This document shows, piece by piece, positions 56,867 to 64,000 of a stretch of 64,000 nt of DNA. The stretch's first letter is position 1. Each line of letters starts with the position of its first letter. The position numbers and the translations under genes are program-made. Source of the DNA: Streptomyces sp. DG2A-72. Lineage in GTDB: Bacteria; Actinomycetota; Actinomycetes; Streptomycetales; Streptomycetaceae. Below the pieces are notes generated by a model. It did no database searches. It saw nothing but the letters and a program-made list of their open reading frames with translations, and was not told the origin of the DNA. The DNA lies in NCBI RefSeq assembly GCF_030499575.1, contig NZ_JASTLC010000001.1, positions 7,278,001 through 7,342,000 of the forward strand. Reading direction: 5' to 3'.

Positions 56867-57150
56867 CGCTACACGCACCCCCACCCACCCGCACCCCCGC
56901 CGGGAGGCACCCCACCCACACACCGCACCGCGCGCCACGCATCATCCCCACCACAGACCACACCCCCGCCGGGAGGCACCCGCACCGCACCCCGCTACAC
57001 GCACCCCCACACACCCGCGCCCCCCGCCGGGAGGCACCCCACCCACACCGCACCGCGCGCCACGCATCATCCCCACCACAGACCACACCCCCGCCGGGAG
57101 GCACCCGCACCGCACCCCGCTACACGCACCCCCACCCACCCGCACCCCCA
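56867..57150 (+). repeat. C-rich tandem repeat, two full units and a partial third
   Basis: Units begin with CGCTACACGCACCCCCAC at 56867, 56993 and 57118, so the period is 126 then 125 bases, and the third copy breaks off after about 33 bases. Each unit holds two copies of GCCGGGAGGCACCC and one of CCACGCATCATCCCCACCAC. The units are almost identical, indicating recent duplication. Guanines are almost absent from this strand except in the GCCGGGAGG words. Confidence 0.85.
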
Positions 57151-57259
57151 CCAAAGCCACCGGCACCCACCTGGACGCGTCCAGTTCGACACACCCCCAA
57201 AACTCCACTTTTGTATGGGTATCGACTAGTTCGATCACCCCACACAACTGGAGGACGCT

Positions 57260-59056
57260 GTGCGGCAGCCGGAGGGCTACGACTACGACACCCACAGCCG
57301 ACTGGCAGGACCGCCCAGGGAGCCGTCGGACCAGGCGTACCGGGTCCAGTACATATCGCTCCTCGCACGCGAGCCGCACCGAATACGGGCGATCCTGCTC
57401 ATGACCCTCGCGCCGATCCTCACCGGCGCCCTCCTCGTCTACCTCGTATGGCCCAGCCACTGGGTGGACCGCGAAGGCGGCGACGAGTGGATGGCCGTCC
57501 TGGACGTCACCATGCTGATATCCATCGGCCTGATCGAGCTCTTCATGGTCGTCAACGTCGCCTCCGTCGCCCACGCCACCATGGTCGCCCGCGACCCCGT
57601 CCCGGTGTTCCCCGAACCCGGCACCCGCGTCGCCTTCCTCACCACCTACGTCCCGGGCAAGGAACCCCTCGACATGGTCCGCGCCACCCTCGAAGGCGCG
57701 ACCCGGATCCACCACCCCGGCCCCCTGGACGTCTGGCTCCTCGACGAGGGCGACGACGACCAGGCCAAAGCCCTCTGCACCGAACTCGGCGTGCGGCACT
57801 TCACCCGCCGAGGCGTCCCCGAGTGGAACAGACCGGACGGCGTCCACAAGGCCCGCACCAAGCACGGCAACTACAACGCCTGGATCGCGATGCACGGCGC
57901 GGAGTACGACTTCTTCGCCTCCGTCGACACCGACCACGTCCCGCTCCCCAACTTCCTGGAGCGGATGATGGGTTACTTCCGCGACCCGGACGTCGCCTTC
58001 GTCGTAGGCCCCCAGGTGTACGGCAACTACCACAACCCGGTCACCAAGGCAGCGGAGTCCCAGCAGTTCCTCTTCCACGCGCTGATACAACGCGCGGGCA
58101 ACCGCTACCGCGCCCCCATGTTCGTCGGCACGAACAACGTCGTACGCATCGAAGCCGTGAAGCAAATAGGCGGCCTCTACGACTCGATCACCGAAGACAT
58201 GGCCACCGGCTTCGAACTGCACCGCACCCGCAACCCCAAAACCCGCAACCACTGGCGCAGCGTCTACACCCCGGACGTACTCGCGGTCGGCGAGGGCCCC
58301 GCCTCCTGGACGGACTTCTTCACCCAGCAGATGCGCTGGTCGCGCGGCACCTACGAGACGCTGATCAAGCAGTACTGGAGGGCCCCCGGCAAGATGCCCC
58401 CGGGCCGTTTCCTCTCGTACACGCTCATGCTGGTCTACTACCCGATGACGGCGGTCAACTGGTTCCTCGGCATCCTCAGCTGCGTCCTGTTCCTCTGGTT
58501 CGGCGCCTCCGGCACCCAAGTCGCCGCCTCGGTCTGGCTGATGCTCTACAGCGACGCCGCCGCCCTCCAGATCGGCCTCTACCTCTGGAACCGCCGCCAC
58601 AACGTCTCCCCGCACGAACCACAGGGCTCCGGCGGCCTGGCCGGCATGGCGATGTCGGCCCTCTCGGCCCCCATCTACCTCAAGTCCCTCGGCGAGGCCG
58701 TCCTGCGCCGCCCCAGCCGCTTCGTGGTGACACCGAAGGGCGACGACGCCAGCCCGGACCGCCTGCTCACCTTCCGCATCCACCTCTTCTGGGCGGGCCT
58801 CCTCGCGACCTCCCTCACCGCGTCGGTGATCCTCGACAACACGCACGCGGCGATGCGCACCTGGGCGCTCCTGGCCACGGCGATCTCCCTGGCGCCGGTC
58901 GCCGTATGGTGCTCCACCCTGCTCAAGGAGCGCAGGGAGCCCCCGCCGCTGCCCGTACTGCACGCCCCGCCCCGCAGAGCCGAAGGAGCCGAACCCGCGC
59001 TCGCCGGCAACAGCGCGGGCACCACGGTCGCCGGCTCCACGACGGGAGGCAACTAG
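57260..59056 (+). CDS. Cellulose-synthase-like family 2 glycosyltransferase (CslA-like)
   Basis: 598 residues. Two N-terminal membrane helices (about 35-57 and 75-100), then the processive GT2 catalytic domain with all hallmark residues: DEGDDD, SVDTDH (the D-x-D), SITEDMATG (TED, the catalytic base) and QQMRWSRG (the Q-x-x-R-W type motif). Several C-terminal helices (from about 385) form the export channel. A Pro-rich cytoplasmic tail ends the protein. GTG start after GGAGGA. With the next two genes it copies the arrangement cslA-glxA-cslZ of the beta-glucan synthesised at hyphal tips, so it probably makes a beta-linked glycan at the membrane. Confidence 0.9.
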   Translation: MRQPEGYDYDTHSRLAGPPREPSDQAYRVQYISLLAREPHRIRAILLMTLAPILTGALLVYLVWPSHWVDREGGDEWMAVLDVTMLISIGLIELFMVVNVASVAHATMVARDPVPVFPEPGTRVAFLTTYVPGKEPLDMVRATLEGATRIHHPGPLDVWLLDEGDDDQAKALCTELGVRHFTRRGVPEWNRPDGVHKARTKHGNYNAWIAMHGAEYDFFASVDTDHVPLPNFLERMMGYFRDPDVAFVVGPQVYGNYHNPVTKAAESQQFLFHALIQRAGNRYRAPMFVGTNNVVRIEAVKQIGGLYDSITEDMATGFELHRTRNPKTRNHWRSVYTPDVLAVGEGPASWTDFFTQQMRWSRGTYETLIKQYWRAPGKMPPGRFLSYTLMLVYYPMTAVNWFLGILSCVLFLWFGASGTQVAASVWLMLYSDAAALQIGLYLWNRRHNVSPHEPQGSGGLAGMAMSALSAPIYLKSLGEAVLRRPSRFVVTPKGDDASPDRLLTFRIHLFWAGLLATSLTASVILDNTHAAMRTWALLATAISLAPVAVWCSTLLKERREPPPLPVLHAPPRRAEGAEPALAGNSAGTTVAGSTTGGN

Positions 59057-59059
59057 GCC

Positions 59060-60991
59060 ATGGCCTACAAACCTTCTCAGAAGACCAAGAAGACCGTCCT
59101 CGGCATCGGCGGCATCGCCGTCCTGCTCAGCCTGAACGCCCCGGCCGCACTGGACTTCGCGGGCGAGCGGTACCACGCGTACAAGATCGCCCAACCCGGC
59201 TACCAAGCCCGGTACGGCAGTTGGAGCCAGGTCGACATCCCCGAGGAGTACCGCACCAACGCCATCCACGCGGCGCTCCTGCACACCGGCAAGGTCCTGA
59301 TCGTCGCGGGCTCCGGCAACGAGCAGAAGAAGTTCAACAAGGGCGAGTTCGACACCGTCCTGTGGGACCCCAGGACCGACACCTTCAAGAAGATCCCCAC
59401 CCCCGACGACTTCTTCTGCGCCGGCCACGCCCAACTCCCCGACGGCCGCCTCCTGGTGGCCGGCGGCACCGCCCGCTACGAACTCCTCGACGGCGAGGTG
59501 GAGCGCGCCGCCGGCGGTATGCGCGTGAAGAACGAGAGCCCCAACAAGGCGGTGTTCCTGAAGAAGGGCACGGTCTTCCGCTCGCCCGCCGGAGTCGAGT
59601 ACGTCTCCCGCTTCGACGTCACGGTCCCCAGAGCCCAGGCGGTCACCGACCGCCGCACCGCCCGGACCCGGGTCACCGCGAGCGAGGTCCGCGTCTTCGT
59701 GGAGGCCGTCGAGAAGGGCCCGCTGTCCGTCACCGAGAACCAGGCCCAGTACGAGATCGTCGGCCTGACCGGCAAGGACGCGAACAACACCTACGGCCTC
59801 TCCGAGCGGATCACCTTCGACAAGCAGGACTTCCAGGGCATCCGCGCCGCCTACGAGTTCGACCCGAAGTCCGAGCGGTACGTCCCGGTCGAACCGATGG
59901 ACAAGGCCCGCTGGTACCCCACCCTCGTCGGCCTGGAGGACGGCCGGGTCCTCGCCGTCTCCGGCCTGGACGACCTGGGCAAGATCGACCCCGGTGACAA
60001 CGAGATCTACGACCCCAGGACCAAGAAGTGGTCACCGGGCCCCAAGCGGTACTTCCCGACGTACCCCGCCCTCTTCCTCACCAAGGGCGGCAAGCTCTTC
60101 TACCCGGCCTCGAACGCCGGTTACGGCCCCGCCGACATGGGCCGCGAGCCCGGCCTGTGGGACCTGAGGACCAACACCTTCCAGTACGTGCCGGGCCTGC
60201 GCGACGCCGACAAGACCGAGACGTCGGCCTCCCTCCTGCTCCCGCCCGCGCAGGACCAGAAGGTGATGATCCTCGGCGGCGGAGGCGTCGGCGAGTCCAA
60301 GAAGTCGACCCCGCGCACGGCCGTCGTCGACCTGAAGAAGGACAACCCGGTCTTCGAGGACGGCCCCGACCTCCCCCAGGGCACCCGCTACCTGAACAGC
60401 GTGATCATGCCCGACGACACCGTCTTCACCGCCAACGGCTCCGCGGACTACCGGGGCCGCAGCGCCAGCAACATCCTCAAGGCGCAGTTCTACGACCCGA
60501 AGGCCAACGCCTTCCGCGAGGCCGCCGCACCGACGGTCGGCCGCAACTACCACTCCGAGGCGCTGCTGCTGCCCGACGGCCGGGTCGCCACCTTCGGCTC
60601 CGACCCGCTCTTCGACGACCAGCAGAACACCAAGCTGGGCCACTTCGAGCAACGCATGGAGATCTTCACGCCGCCCGCCCTGCACAAGAACGGCAATCAG
60701 CGCCCCGTACTCGACCGCGGCCCGAAGACACTCGACAGCGACCACCGTGCGACCTTCACCACCGCCCACCCCGAACGGATCACCGCGGCCCGGCTCATGC
60801 GCCCCAGCGCGGTCACGCACACCACGGACGTAGAACAGCGCTCCATCGCACTCGACCTCACCAGGACAGGCGACTCGGTCACGGTCGACGTACCGAAGGA
60901 CCCGGCCCTGGTCCCGCCCGGCTGGTACATGCTGTTCGTGACGGACGCGCAGGGCACGCCGTCGGAGGCGAAGTGGATCCACGTGAAGTAG
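59060..60991 (+). CDS. GlxA-like copper radical oxidase (galactose-oxidase-like, DUF1929)
   Basis: 643 residues: a membrane-anchoring N-terminus (GIGGIAVLLSLNAPAALDF), a kelch propeller with FCAGHAQLPDG, GGGGVGESKK and PALFLTKGGKLFY, and a C-terminal DUF1929 domain. The copper radical site can be traced by position: Cys120 (FCAGH) and Tyr286 (ARWYPT) for the cross-link, Tyr497 and His498 (RNYHSE), and His587 (THTTD), the set found in galactose oxidase and GlxA. So it should be an active oxidase. It starts three bases after the glycosyltransferase stop, indicating translational coupling. In the known system this enzyme is needed to deposit the tip glycan. Confidence 0.9.
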   Translation: MAYKPSQKTKKTVLGIGGIAVLLSLNAPAALDFAGERYHAYKIAQPGYQARYGSWSQVDIPEEYRTNAIHAALLHTGKVLIVAGSGNEQKKFNKGEFDTVLWDPRTDTFKKIPTPDDFFCAGHAQLPDGRLLVAGGTARYELLDGEVERAAGGMRVKNESPNKAVFLKKGTVFRSPAGVEYVSRFDVTVPRAQAVTDRRTARTRVTASEVRVFVEAVEKGPLSVTENQAQYEIVGLTGKDANNTYGLSERITFDKQDFQGIRAAYEFDPKSERYVPVEPMDKARWYPTLVGLEDGRVLAVSGLDDLGKIDPGDNEIYDPRTKKWSPGPKRYFPTYPALFLTKGGKLFYPASNAGYGPADMGREPGLWDLRTNTFQYVPGLRDADKTETSASLLLPPAQDQKVMILGGGGVGESKKSTPRTAVVDLKKDNPVFEDGPDLPQGTRYLNSVIMPDDTVFTANGSADYRGRSASNILKAQFYDPKANAFREAAAPTVGRNYHSEALLLPDGRVATFGSDPLFDDQQNTKLGHFEQRMEIFTPPALHKNGNQRPVLDRGPKTLDSDHRATFTTAHPERITAARLMRPSAVTHTTDVEQRSIALDLTRTGDSVTVDVPKDPALVPPGWYMLFVTDAQGTPSEAKWIHVK

Positions 60992-61006
60992 CCGACAAGC
61001 ACCCGA

Positions 61007-62008
61007 CTACGCCTGGGAGTTGCGCGCCAGCCCCAGCGCGTACTCCGGCCACCACCGCCCAGCCTCCGGCCCGCCCCCGCACGTCCCGTCCGACTCCCCG
61101 GGCCGCTTGACCCACAGATAGGCGTCCAGGGCGGGCTCGCCGGTGTCGAAGGTGGGCGGGGTGCCCAGCGCCCTGCCCGGCGGGTTGCACCAGGCGCCGG
61201 TCAGAGGCCCCTTGCCGTTGCGGCTCGTGTCGATGACGAAGTGCTTGCCGCCCAGGTCCTTGGAGAGCTTCAGGCCGTACTTCTTGGTGACCTCGTTGGT
61301 CTGGAAGTTGGAGACGTTGAGGGCGAAGCCGTCGGCGCGCGCGACGCCCGCCCGGTACAGGCGCTGGACCAGCTGGGCCAGTTTCTGAGGCTCCTTGATC
61401 CAGGCCGGGTTGCCGGCGTCCAGGTACACCTTCGTGTTCGGCTGCCGCTTCAGCCGGTCGATCGCCTCGCCGAGCAGCTTCTCGCGCTCACCGTGGTACT
61501 CGCCGGGCGTGCAGCCGTCCACGACATGCGCGACCGCGTCGGGCTCGAGCACCACCACGGCCTTGGCCTTGCCCAGGGCAGCCGCGAACTTCCCGATCCA
61601 GGCCCGGTAGGCGCCCGCGCTCGCCGCCCCGCCCGCCGAGTGCTGCCCGCAGTCCCGGTGCGGGATGTTGTACGCCGTGAACAGCGCCGTCCGCCCTTCC
61701 CGGAGCGCCGCTGCGGCGGCCGAGCCGACCACCGGGGTCGGGTCGACCTCACCGGCCGGCCACAGCGCGGCGGGCCGCTCGGCGATCCGCCGGAGCAGTT
61801 CGGCGTCCTCGGTACGGCCTTGCTGCTGCCACTTCTCGATCTGCCGGGCGGCGGGGCTCGCCGGGTCGACCCAGAACGGCGACGCGGGGTCCGCCTTCCT
61901 GGAGGCGGCGCCGGCGACGGAGGCCTCGTCGATGTCGGCCGCGGACGTACAGCCCGCCGCGAGTCCGAGCACCGCGAGAGCCGCGAGGGCGTGGATCAGC
62001 CGGGGCAT
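61007..62008 (-). CDS. GH6-family glycoside hydrolase lipoprotein (CslZ-like endoglucanase)
   Basis: 333 residues. Signal peptide with lipobox LAAGC ([20 protein letters not shown]), then a GH6 barrel: IPHRDCGQHSAGGAASAGAY, the catalytic-Asp motif AVVVLEPDAVAHVVDG, KVYLDAGNPAWI, and HFVIDTSRNGKGPL near the end, with WCNPPGRALG following. GH6 enzymes cut beta-1,4-glucans. ATG at 62008, preceded by GGGAG. Convergent with the GlxA-like gene, 15 bases apart. It completes the trio glycosyltransferase-oxidase-hydrolase, as in cslA-glxA-cslZ. Confidence 0.9.
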   Translation of the reverse strand: MPRLIHALAALAVLGLAAGCTSAADIDEASVAGAASRKADPASPFWVDPASPAARQIEKWQQQGRTEDAELLRRIAERPAALWPAGEVDPTPVVGSAAAAALREGRTALFTAYNIPHRDCGQHSAGGAASAGAYRAWIGKFAAALGKAKAVVVLEPDAVAHVVDGCTPGEYHGEREKLLGEAIDRLKRQPNTKVYLDAGNPAWIKEPQKLAQLVQRLYRAGVARADGFALNVSNFQTNEVTKKYGLKLSKDLGGKHFVIDTSRNGKGPLTGAWCNPPGRALGTPPTFDTGEPALDAYLWVKRPGESDGTCGGGPEAGRWWPEYALGLARNSQA

Positions 62009-62130
62009 GCTGCTCCCTTGGGCGAGAGTGACGTACAGTGACAACTCATTACTAATCGTTGCATAGCGGACACGCCTCGGCCGGTATCGCAATGCCGGGA
62101 AAGCCCGGCGGACCGAAGGGCGAGACGGGG

Positions 62131-62166
62131 CTGACCGCCATATGACCGGCCGGTAGGGTCTGGGGC
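62131..62166 (+). promoter_or_regulatory. Promoter giving a leaderless MarR transcript
   Basis: CTGACC (62131-62136) and TAGGGT (62154-62159) have a 17-base spacer, and the GTG start lies seven bases after the -10 box, so transcription should begin at or next to the start codon. No ribosome-binding site exists. Confidence 0.6.
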
Positions 62167-62676
62167 GTGCCGAAGCCCCTCAGCCTTCCCTTCGACCCCA
62201 TCGCCCGCGCCGACGAACACTGGAAGCAGCGCTGGGGAAACGTACCCTCCATGGCCGCGATCACCTCGATCATGCGGGCCCAGCAGATCCTGCTCGCCGA
62301 GGTCGACGCGGTGGTCAAGCCGTACGAACTGACGTTCGCGCGCTATGAGGCATTGGTGCTGCTCACCTTCTCGAAGGCCGGTGAGCTGCCGATGTCCAAG
62401 ATCGGCGAGCGGCTCATGGTGCATCCGACGTCCGTGACTAACACGGTGGACCGGCTGGTGAGGTCGGGCCTGGTGGAGAAGCGGCCCAACCCGAACGACG
62501 GCCGCGGCACCCTCGCCACCATCACCGACAAGGGCCGCGAGGTCGTCGAGGCCGCCACCCGCGACCTGATGGCGATGGACTTCGGACTCGGGGTGTACGA
62601 CGCCGAGGAGTGCGCCGAGATCTTCGCGATGCTGCGGCCGCTGCGGGTGGCCGCCGGCGACTTCGAGGACGGGTAG
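62167..62676 (+). CDS. MarR-family transcriptional regulator (Sco5413-like)
   Basis: 169 residues with a winged helix: LTFARYEALVLLTFSKAGEL, PMSKIGERLMVHPTSVTNTV, RLVRSGLVEKRPNPNDGRGT and the dimer helices (DFGLGVYDAEECAEIF). It resembles Sco5413, an actinomycete MarR protein of known structure but no known function (recalled). The order Sco5413, DUF3817, icmA continues here. GTG start without a ribosome-binding site, apparently leaderless. Its ligand is unknown; it could regulate the GH6 gene opposite or the icmA side. Confidence 0.9.
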   Translation: MPKPLSLPFDPIARADEHWKQRWGNVPSMAAITSIMRAQQILLAEVDAVVKPYELTFARYEALVLLTFSKAGELPMSKIGERLMVHPTSVTNTVDRLVRSGLVEKRPNPNDGRGTLATITDKGREVVEAATRDLMAMDFGLGVYDAEECAEIFAMLRPLRVAAGDFEDG

Positions 62677-62719
62677 CCCGGGGCAAGATCTCCCGGAACC
62701 GGCCGTTACGCTCGACGGC

Positions 62720-63058
62720 ATGAAAAAAAGCGTGCTGACCCGCTACCGCGTTCTGGCCTACGTCACCGGTGTGCTGCTCGTCCTGCTGTGCCTCGGCATG
62801 ATCGCGAAGTACGGCCTCGATGTCGACGGTGCCGCCGACTTCACCCGGGTCGTCGCCATCGCGCACGGCTGGCTGTACGTCCTCTACCTGGTCTTCGCCT
62901 TCGACCTGGGCTCCAAGGCGAAGTGGCCGGTCGGCAAGCAGCTCTGGGTCCTGCTCGCCGGCACCGTCCCGACGGCCGCCTTCTTCGTCGAGCGGAAGAT
63001 CAGCCACGAGCTGGAGGCCAAGGTGGCCGGGGATTCGCCGGCGGTCGCGAAGGCCTGA
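62720..63058 (+). CDS. DUF3817 family membrane protein, second copy
   Basis: 112 residues with three helices: RVLAYVTGVLLVLLCLGMIA, AIAHGWLYVLYLVFAFDLG, and QLWVLLAGTVPTAAFFVERK. It is a paralogue of the gene at 53683 (shared WLYVLYLVF and PTAAFFVERK type segments). ATG with a possible TACGCT box a few bases upstream and no clear ribosome-binding site, so it may be leaderless like its neighbour. The 80 bases to icmA carry two strong inverted repeats. Confidence 0.85.
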   Translation: MKKSVLTRYRVLAYVTGVLLVLLCLGMIAKYGLDVDGAADFTRVVAIAHGWLYVLYLVFAFDLGSKAKWPVGKQLWVLLAGTVPTAAFFVERKISHELEAKVAGDSPAVAKA

Positions 63059-63066
63059 CCTGCGTC

Positions 63067-63130
63067 TTACCAGGGCGTTGCTAGGGCGCCCTGGTAAACG
63101 GTCGACATTTACTAGGACGTCCAAGTAAAT
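63067..63130. promoter_or_regulatory. Two related palindromes, candidate operators of icmA
   Basis: TTACCAGGGCG (63067-63077) pairs perfectly with CGCCCTGGTAA (63087-63097) around nine bases, and ATTTACTAGG-ACGT-CCAAGTAAAT (24 bases, 63107-63130) is a palindrome with one mismatched pair. Both share TTAC(C/T)AGG(G/A)CG half-sites, suggesting two binding sites for one regulator overlapping the icmA promoter, eight bases before its ATG. Confidence 0.7.
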
Positions 63131-63138
63131 TTGTTGGT

Positions 63139-64000
63139 ATGGACGCTCACGCCATAGAGGACGGCCGCCGTCGCTGGCAGGCCCGCTACGACGCTTCGCG
63201 CAAGCGCGACGCAGACTTCACCACGCTCTCCGGCGATCCCGTGGAGCCGGTGTACGGGCCCCGGCCGGGGGACAGGTACGAGGGCTTCGAGCGGATCGGC
63301 TGGCCCGGGGAGTATCCCTTCACCCGCGGGCTGTATTCGACCGGCTACCGAGGGCGGACCTGGACCATCCGCCAGTTCGCCGGCTTCGGCAACGCCGAAC
63401 AGACGAACGAGCGCTACAAGATGATCCTGGCCAACGGCGGAGGCGGCCTGTCCGTGGCCTTCGACATGCCGACCCTCATGGGCCGCGACTCCGACGACCC
63501 GCGCTCGCTCGGCGAGGTCGGCCACTGCGGCGTGGCGATCGACTCGGCGGCGGACATGGAGGTCCTGTTCCGGGACATCCCGCTGGGCGACGTCACGACC
63601 TCGATGACGATCAGCGGTCCGGCCGTCCCCGTCTTCTGCATGTACCTCGTCGCGGCCGAGCGGCAGGGCGTCGACCCCGCCGTCCTGAACGGCACGCTCC
63701 AGACGGACATCTTCAAGGAGTACATCGCCCAGAAGGAGTGGCTCTTCCAGCCCGAGCCGCACCTGCGCCTCATCGGCAACCTCATGGAGTACTGCGCCTC
63801 CGGCATCCCCGCCTACAAGCCGCTGTCCGTCTCCGGCTACCACATCCGCGAGGCCGGATCGACGGCGGCACAGGAGCTGGCATACACGCTGGCGGACGGC
63901 TTCGGGTACGTCGAACTGGGGCTCTCCCGCGGCATGGACGTGGACGTCTTCGCCCCCGGCCTGTCCTTCTTCTTCGACGCCCATGTCGATTTCTTCGAGG
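63139..64000 (+). CDS. icmA: Isobutyryl-CoA mutase large subunit (3' end outside window)
   Basis: Coenzyme-B12-dependent enzyme rearranging isobutyryl-CoA to n-butyryl-CoA. About 287 residues of the N-terminal barrel are present. In the methylmalonyl-CoA mutase family, substrate choice follows two residues: methylmalonyl enzymes have Tyr and Arg, isobutyryl enzymes Phe and Gln. Here they are Phe80 (TIRQFAGFG) and Gln198 (KEYIAQKEW), so I call icmA rather than mutA. Other signatures: NEQ-type GFGNAEQTNERYKMIL, AFDMPTLMGRDSDDP, TTSMTISGPAVP. The B12-binding subunit is not in view, as expected for the split enzyme. Start at the ATG at 63139, without a strong ribosome-binding site. Confidence 0.94.
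   Translation, partial: MDAHAIEDGRRRWQARYDASRKRDADFTTLSGDPVEPVYGPRPGDRYEGFERIGWPGEYPFTRGLYSTGYRGRTWTIRQFAGFGNAEQTNERYKMILANGGGGLSVAFDMPTLMGRDSDDPRSLGEVGHCGVAIDSAADMEVLFRDIPLGDVTTSMTISGPAVPVFCMYLVAAERQGVDPAVLNGTLQTDIFKEYIAQKEWLFQPEPHLRLIGNLMEYCASGIPAYKPLSVSGYHIREAGSTAAQELAYTLADGFGYVELGLSRGMDVDVFAPGLSFFFDAHVDFFE

Larger units (their letters stand above)
56559..57259 (+). other. Gene-free, repeat-bearing region before the glycosyltransferase
   Basis: 700 bases without a credible gene. The left part carries CACCCGTGCCGCCCCAGGCG, reminiscent of common streptomycete intergenic words, and a 17-bp inverted repeat; the right part is a 125-bp tandem repeat that is extremely C-rich on this strand. Only the last 80 bases (57180-57259), with A/T-rich AACTCCACTTTTGTATGGG, look like a promoter for the glycosyltransferase gene. 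Confidence 0.7.

Noticed and set aside
56701..59997. 1098-codon open frame on the plus strand across the tandem repeat and glycosyltransferase gene
   Set aside because: Its translation is Arg/Pro-rich shadow sequence; the real genes in other frames have full motif sets.
63139..64000. Calling the last gene methylmalonyl-CoA mutase
   Set aside because: Phe80 and Gln198 are the isobutyryl-CoA mutase pair, not the Tyr/Arg pair of methylmalonyl-CoA mutase.

Overview
This window is chromosomal DNA of a Streptomyces species. The evidence is very high G+C coding DNA with strong third-position G/C bias, frequent GTG and some TTG starts, ATGA/GTGA start-stop overlaps, and a gene order and gene content (thrB-rho-rpmE-prfA, the atp operon, chiC-chiR-chiS, filP-scy, mce-thiolase-meaB, absC, icmA) that I recall from the core chromosome of S. 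coelicolor. No tRNA, rRNA, CRISPR array, transposase or phage gene was recognised.

Layout. Bases 1-11531 hold housekeeping genes: the end of thrC, thrB, rho with its long basic insertion, a secreted trypsin-like protease, an LCP cell-wall ligase, rpmE (with an exact SigR-type promoter), prfA, prmC, a threonylcarbamoyl-AMP synthase, and a low-molecular-weight phosphatase-like protein whose nucleophilic Cys is Ser. Next come glyA and a WecA/MraY-type sugar-phosphate transferase, then the nine-gene ATP synthase operon atpIBEFHAGDC (14646-22430) and a DUF2550 protein. Bases 23012-26822 form the chitin unit: chitinase ChiC with a textbook promoter overlapped by direct repeats, and the ChiR/ChiS two-component system. 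From 26975 to 35640 lie a membrane protein, a PduO-type cobalamin adenosyltransferase with a second, broken copy of its 3' end next door, a 3-hydroxyacyl-CoA dehydrogenase, a STAS protein, a membrane-anchored P-loop ATPase, NucS, and several small or redox proteins.

Bases 35672-39644 carry two consecutive ABC-2 transporter pairs. They are followed by the polar-growth cytoskeleton genes filP and scy (39828-44795). The acyl-CoA/B12 block follows: methylmalonyl-CoA epimerase, thiolase, MeaB, and at the right edge icmA, identified as isobutyryl-CoA mutase by Phe80 and Gln198. The adenosyltransferase at 27659 supplies the kind of cofactor these enzymes need. Between meaB and icmA are a secreted acidic PepSY protein divergent from an OmpR/HK pair, the MarR regulator AbsC, three overlapping AIM24 genes, DUF3817 and thiamine-binding proteins, and a MarR regulator with a leaderless promoter.

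The stretch 54380-62010 looks accessory within this conserved backbone. It holds a self-contained SRPBCC/DUF4166/TetR operon behind two palindromic operators, then about 700 bp of non-coding C-rich DNA with a 125-bp tandem repeat. After that come a cellulose-synthase-like glycosyltransferase, a GlxA-like copper radical oxidase and a GH6 lipoprotein. This trio resembles the known cslA-glxA-cslZ tip-glycan locus but sits at a different chromosomal address. It is the best candidate here for a little-described system.
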